DNA from: Ascaphus truei | Taxonomy: Eukaryota > Chordata > Amphibia > Anura > Ascaphidae | Reading direction: 5' to 3' | Assembly (NCBI GenBank): GCA_036426205.1 | Contig: CM071573.1 | Coordinates: 40,940,106-41,004,105 of the forward strand | DNA: 64,000 bases | Shown: piece by piece, positions 58,947 to 64,000 of the stretch | Numbering within the stretch: position 1 is the first letter of the stretch | How the letters are laid out: every line of letters starts with the position of its first letter | Made by a program: the position numbers and the translations under genes | Notes under the pieces: model-generated | The model's input: only the letters and a program-made list of their open reading frames with translations | Database searches by the model: none | Told to the model about the DNA's origin: nothing

Positions 58947-59303
58947 CAGCGATGCGCAAACTGGGGGGCGCAAGATTTTTTTGAGGGGGAGGCGTGGGCG
59001 GTTGCAGAGGCCCACGCTCTTCCCCAAGGCATTTAAATTAAGTGCAGAGTGACCGTGCGAGGCATCTGCAACTTCTTACCGGGATTCAGCCAGCTTCAGG
59101 ACGCGTGACCATGGCAATGAGGCGTCAAATGACGCCGCGGGTCATGTGACGTCACGGTTGCCCTGGTAACGTGCCATCAAATGCCGACGCGGGTCACGTG
59201 ACATCACACGGCGTCATTTTACGCCGCGCGAGGTAAGGAGGAGGGGGGCCAATGGAGGAGGTAAGGAAGGGGGGGCACCACAAAAAAGGTTTGCACGCCC
59301 CTG
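58947..59303. mobile_element. hAT-type MITE (family B)
   Basis: TIRs CAGCGATGCGCAAACT and GTTTGCACGCCCCTG. Flanks CAATATGC and CAATATGT match at 7 of 8. The interior is GC-rich with CACGTGAC and GACGCCG segments shared with 24607-24911. Confidence 0.82.
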
Positions 59304-60348
59304 CAATATGTCATATGTCGTCGAAAAGGAGCTTTTACTGCAACCTCAAAGTTTTTGGAAGTGAATCCATAATTGAAGCAGAAATCCACGCCGCTCGCGG
59401 TTTCTTTATTTTTTACCAATCTGGGGGTTCCCTTGCAGCTGTTCTGTGGTGGGAGTCCCCTGGGCGATAAGACGTTTTGTCTAGTTTGTGGTGGACACAA
59501 AAAAAAAGGCAATGCATCTGGCAGTCAATAAAAAGTGGTTACGTCATCAGGAAATGATGTCGCAACTTTCTATTGGTGACACCGGTGGCTAGAGTTGTCT
59601 TTTCCTGTACTCCTGTCGCTCAGGAACAAGGGGGTCCCTGGAGGTCTGCAGACCATGGATATCATCTCCAAGGGACCTCCCATTCAGTCAAGCTGGGGAA
59701 ATGGGGGGGGGCGGGGAAGGGGATGGTGGGGGTGGATTGCGGTTTTAAAATACACATAGTTTATTAATAATAATAATAATAACAATAATATATTGTTTCG
59801 TTATTTTAGTCCTGAAATGGTACCGAGAGCAGTACACAGCCAGAAAATACAAGCACAATGTATTCTGCCTCAAAGAGCTAAATTTGGTGTCCAATGCACT
59901 AGGAGATATGCCCATAAAAACAGCAATGTGCCATAGCCCCACATACATCACCGGAAATAACATCCAATTAAAAGCAATAGGATTTGGTTGTTTGGCATAG
60001 CTGGTGCGGTGATTTCTGCGCCATTGCTGGAGCCAGGACACTTTGATTCCCCTGCCCCTCCCCCCGCCGTTACTACAATTCTTCTGATCCTAAACAGATA
60101 CAACATATATACATTTCTATAGATCACTCATTTAACAATCTGGTACAAATTTGAGTATTCAAAGAAAATAAGAAAACTAATGGCGTTTCCAATGACTTCT
60201 TGAATATTTGCCAATTTTCGCAAAAATATGTATCCTTTTCGGTTGAAGAAAATTGAAACTTTGAAGAAATTCAGGCTGAAAAGTGACAAACATGGGTTTA
60301 TTCATCTTTCTCTCAGCTATAAAACTGTGGCAAAAGCAGCATCTAATT

Positions 60349-60641
60349 CAGCGGTGCCAGGGGGGGTGGGGGGGGCGTGAGCCGTTGCAGTGGCCTTGCG
60401 CTCTTCCCCAGGCATTTAATTTAACGCCGGGGGATCGCGCGAGGCCTCTGCAACAAGGAAACTTATCTTGTTTCAGACGCGTCTCCGTGGCGTCAAATTA
60501 CGCCGCGGGCTCATGTGACATCGTGTGTCACGTGACGCGACCCCGGAGCGTCTTTTGATGCATGTGGAAGGTAGGAGAGGGGGCGCGAGACCGAGGGAGG
60601 GCTGGCAGGTGGGCGCAGCTTAAAAAGTTTGCGCTCCCCTG
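60349..60641. mobile_element. hAT-type MITE (family B), perfect 8-bp duplication
   Basis: CAGCGGTGCC to AAGTTTGCGCTCCCCTG, flanked on both sides by ATCTAATT. Interior shares the CGCGGGxTCATGTGACATC segment with 58947-59303. Confidence 0.85.
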
Positions 60642-61240
60642 ATCTAATTTATCAAAGAAACAAACCCCACTGCATTCATATTTGTTAGAAATCGGATGCT
60701 CTTTTTTTGCACTTGTTTTCCGTTTCGCTGTGGAGGTTAAATAGCAACCGTTGTATTTTCAGCGATATGTCCTCATTGATACTTACATTTAAAGCCACTA
60801 TCCCCCCCAACTAATCTCTCTTCTATTTTTTTAATGATTGGAACCTCTGTGCTATTTTCAGTTTGGGAGACTCCTGTTTATTCCCAGATTACCCAAAACC
60901 TACCAGTGAAGTTACCGGTATTACAGTACTTCCTGGCTTTAAAGGGGGATTTAAATGGTCGATAAGTAGGAAGCCGCAACCGATGAAGTTGCAGTTTCCT
61001 ACTGGCACGCAATTCGACTGTCATCAGGATTCACCTGGAGGGAGATTTAAACTAAGTAAGTATCCCAGGAACCAGGGGGTCCTTGGATCAGAAAATAGGG
61101 CACTTCAGATCGGGGTACTCCCTCCCCCACTTCCCACCCTATAAAAAAATTAGGGGTGGAAAAAAAAATAATAAATAAGTAGGGGGGATTTCTACTTTAA
61201 ATGCTGCCTGGTGTTTGAGATGCTGGAACAAGTTCTAACA

Positions 61241-61472
61241 CCGGGATGGACAAATACAGTTCTCAAGGGCCACCAACAGGTCAAGTTTACAGGATATCTC
61301 CGCTTCAGCCACTGATTGAGCCACCTGTGCTGAGGCAGGAATATCCTGAAAATCAGACCTGCTGGTGGCCCTTGAAGACTGAGCCACTGATTGAGCCACC
61401 TGTGCTGATGCAGGGATATCCTGAAAACTTGACCTGTTGGTGGCCCTTGAGGACTGGAGTTGGCCAGCCTTG
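61241..61472. mobile_element. Family A MITE, copy 10
   Basis: Longest copy; the right half is partly duplicated. Flanks TTCTAACA and CTCTAACA match at 7 of 8, the best target duplication in the family. Confidence 0.8.
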
Positions 61473-62767
61473 CTCTAACATGTGGCTGCACTGTTGAGTG
61501 TTTTTACCGCACTGCCCAGCAGAGGTTGTTTTGTCAGCAACATTAACCTCATGTTTGTCTAGAATACGATTCAAATTGCCTGCAGATTCAGGAGGATCAA
61601 ACATATTCCAACAGCAAATATTTGTTGTAACTGTGGTGGTTTCTGTCTGGCTGTCCTGGCTCCACGCCAGTATAAGCAGACAGAGATGAGAGAACTACAG
61701 CAGGTGCTCCATCTAAAGCTTTTATGTAGCTCCGCATTGATCTGAGAGATTGATTTTTCTGGCTCCCTTTTAAAATATATCTCAGTGTTAAAACTAACAG
61801 CCCCTTAATAGGAGGGCAACTGCTATTGCTGCTCAGCATCCCCCTTGTAAGACGTTGAAAGATGCTGTGCTATTTACTTGGGCTTCTTTTCCCATGCCAT
61901 GATAATCCTTGTTGCAAACATTAAGCAAGTGCTTCAAGGCCATCCTCTAGAAAGCTGCTGGAACATTCCTCAATGTTGTATGGTCATTTCCAACTCCCAG
62001 CAAAAGCAGGATATGTCTCCTTTGGCTAAAGCCCCAGAGTTCTCCCAATATTGCTCCTAAAGTGGAATATAGTTGTGTATACCTTGAACCAAGATTACAA
62101 AAGTCATCATTGGGCCAAGAGTGAGCGAAAGCGGCTTAGATTTGCAATCAGAGCAAGAAGCTGTTTCACCTTTAGACCCTTCTAGCAGAAGAGGGGTTAA
62201 TAGTACAGCGTTGCCGTGGCTCTTAATTAATGAGTCAAACTCAATATCTTGATTGGAATTTCTCACTTGATGAGCAATAAAGCAAGAATCATGTGAAGTT
62301 TTAAGTCCCGGACAGCACAACGATGCTATCTGGCTTGTGAACACACAGCACTTAGCTGGACATGCATTTGATCAGTGGTAATTCTTTTGGTTTTTCAAAG
62401 CTGTAGAATTAATCACAAGGAATTTGCTTTGTATGCTGTGGATGTGACACACCATCGTTCTCTATTAACAGAACACACAGCGCACACACACACATTTGTA
62501 TTCCTTGAGTTGCAAACTTTAACAATAGATAATGTTACCTTCAGGGCCGCCGACAGATTTCATGGGGCCCAGGACTAGAGTTTAGACCGGGGTCCCCCAC
62601 GTGCCGGCGGCCTTGCGAGCCCTCGCCGTTCACACCCTCATGAGCCACCTCCTCTATTTTCCCTTCTCCACGTGTATTTCTCTCACTCTCCCCCACCCCC
62701 TTCTTCCACCCCCTTTCTCCTCTATCACTTAATTGCCCCCTTTTCATTCAATCCCACTCCCTCAATC

Positions 62768-62807
62768 CCCCCCCCAAAAACCCCCCCCCCCCCCCCCCCC
62801 AAAACCC

Positions 62808-62841
<34 letters not shown>
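62768..62841. repeat. Poly-C tract
   Basis: C-runs interrupted by short A-blocks. Length in the assembly is unreliable. Confidence 0.85.
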
Positions 62842-62842
62842 T

Positions 62843-62984
62843 GTGAGGTATGGGCTTCAGCCTAGGTGGCGGAATTATTGACTGATTAGCTGAATAGTTT
62901 GTTGACCGAGCCACCTGTGCTGAAGCAGGTATATCCTTAAAATCTGACCTGTTAATGGCCCTTGAGGACTGGAGTTGCCCTGCC
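62843..62984. mobile_element. Family A MITE, copy 11, degraded
   Basis: Right half is clear (GAGCCACCTGTGCTGAAGCA, then GAGGACTGGAGTTGCCCTG); the left half is mutated and starts right after a poly-C tract. Confidence 0.65.
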
Positions 62985-64000
62985 GTAAGGGTTATGTTGG
63001 TAGATGGATTATGTACCCAATAAAAGTTATTCGATCTAGGATTCAAATATTGCTTCTCTTATTTTTATTGAAACCATAGCTGCATTTGACCTAAAACTAT
63101 TGTTACAAAAGGAGGAAGCAAGCAGGACAATTCCTACGGTATCTCTGGCCGCAAAGTATAATGGAGAAATAACCGGAGAAAGTGCGAGGCGCAGGAGGAT
63201 AGAACATCGCAGGCTCCTCATTTATCACTGCCATAACCCACGCAGCCCAATTATATGTAGGAGTGCGTGATCGCTGATATCAATGAAAACAATTATAAGA
63301 TTATCATTAATCCTCGAGAAGCGATCAAATAAGCATGAAAGAGATAAAGGGATATCATATAAATCACAGGGCAGAATCTTTTCTCTGCTAATCTAGGCAG
63401 TAAGGACTCATCAATTACAAGACCCCGACTTCTTCCCTGCCCCAGTGCAGCTCCGCTGCGGAGTAAGCACAAAGCACAGACTGCATTAGTTCAAGGACTG
63501 GAGATTGTGGCTTTAGATAGCGCAGAATTCATTTTATTGAACTTTTTTTGCTTTTGTTCCAAGCGTCTGACGGGATATCTGTCTGCGATCTGGCATCAAA
63601 ATAAAAATATATACATTGTGTCTGCACATGAGGCTTTGTCTGTTACATGAGGTAACTCAACTTATTACTTCCTGGTAAAACATTTTTTAAATAAATAAAT
63701 ACTGTAGTAGGGGCCTCTGGTTCAGATTCATGCAGCCCCGCTAAGGCAGAGTACTCCCGTTCCAGCGCCAACTCCCATTGACTTGAATAGCTGCTAACAC
63801 ATACTGGCACTTAACGAATCTGAACCTATGTAAACAGTAGTGCAATTCTGGGGCAAAAACAGGGCCCAAGAAGCCGCTAAGAAAAAAAAATTCTACTGAT
63901 TCCAATGGAAATGTTTTGTTTTAATACATGTGGTGCAGATATTTTGCCTTTGTACACATGCACTATGTATTTTTCGTATTGTAGGGGAGACTTGAGCTTG

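Larger units (their letters stand above)
49622..64000 (-). other. ATRNL1: ATRNL1 intron 5' of first visible exon
   Basis: More than 14 kb of intron upstream of the EGF exon. I looked on the minus strand for the preceding laminin-EGF exon and did not find it. Contains a hammerhead repeat copy (50821-51188), the inverted repeat 51836-52992, a minisatellite (53216-53485), MITEs and a poly-C tract. Nothing recognised in 49622-50820, 54750-57880, 58340-58940 and 63000-64000. Confidence 0.65.

Noticed and set aside
62057..62344. Possible ATRNL1 exon with CSDCKSK and a GT donor
   Set aside because: No agreement with the laminin-EGF exon expected upstream of 49621, and the donor is weak.
62541..62640. 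CAGGGCCGCCGACAG and GC-rich tract as a MITE
   Set aside because: Only one candidate end is visible; no matching right end or target duplication.

Overview
The window is vertebrate nuclear DNA, most likely from an anuran amphibian (an inference from exon sequence and repeat content). It is a gene-poor, repeat-rich stretch inside one large gene on the minus strand. Five small exons were found by reading splice sites and codon phase: 49528-49621, 18312-18364, 11212-11306, 10314-10392 and 2028-2185, in transcription order. All four exon-exon junctions are phase compatible. The joined protein (about 159 residues) runs from a laminin-type EGF repeat into the membrane-proximal ectodomain of the attractin family and matches attractin-like 1 (ATRNL1) best. 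The gene continues beyond both window edges; no transmembrane or cytoplasmic exon was found. Intron lengths are about 8.1, 0.9, 7.0 and 31.2 kb.

Layout. 1-11 kb: the last three exons in the window, a decayed copy of exon 2028-2185 at 4049-4194, and hAT-type miniature elements (MITEs). 11-18 kb: intron with MITEs, then the 53-bp exon. 18-22 kb: hammerhead-bearing repeats, including a 405-bp unit followed by the start of a second unit. 22-34 kb: mostly unassigned intron, with MITEs, an octamer microsatellite, Penelope-like terminal fragments and a LINE C-terminal fragment. 34-38.5 kb: a Penelope-like element (minus strand) with a broken reverse transcriptase, a GIY-YIG endonuclease and a hammerhead-like motif. 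40-44 kb: an RTE-like LINE with an inverted 5' part, carrying a nested solo LTR and a nested MITE. 44-49 kb: intron with two more MITEs. 49.5 kb: the EGF exon. 50-64 kb: upstream intron with a hammerhead repeat copy, a large inverted repeat with another hammerhead-like motif, a minisatellite and several MITEs.

The most interesting signal is a set of hammerhead ribozyme motifs. One (20811-20855) has a complete type I core with three pairable stems. It lies in a dispersed repeat of about 405 bp with four hammerhead-bearing copies here, two of which keep the core. A second, structurally different set sits in Penelope-like terminal sequences. All other RNA and mobile-element calls are pattern based and need folding or database searches to confirm.
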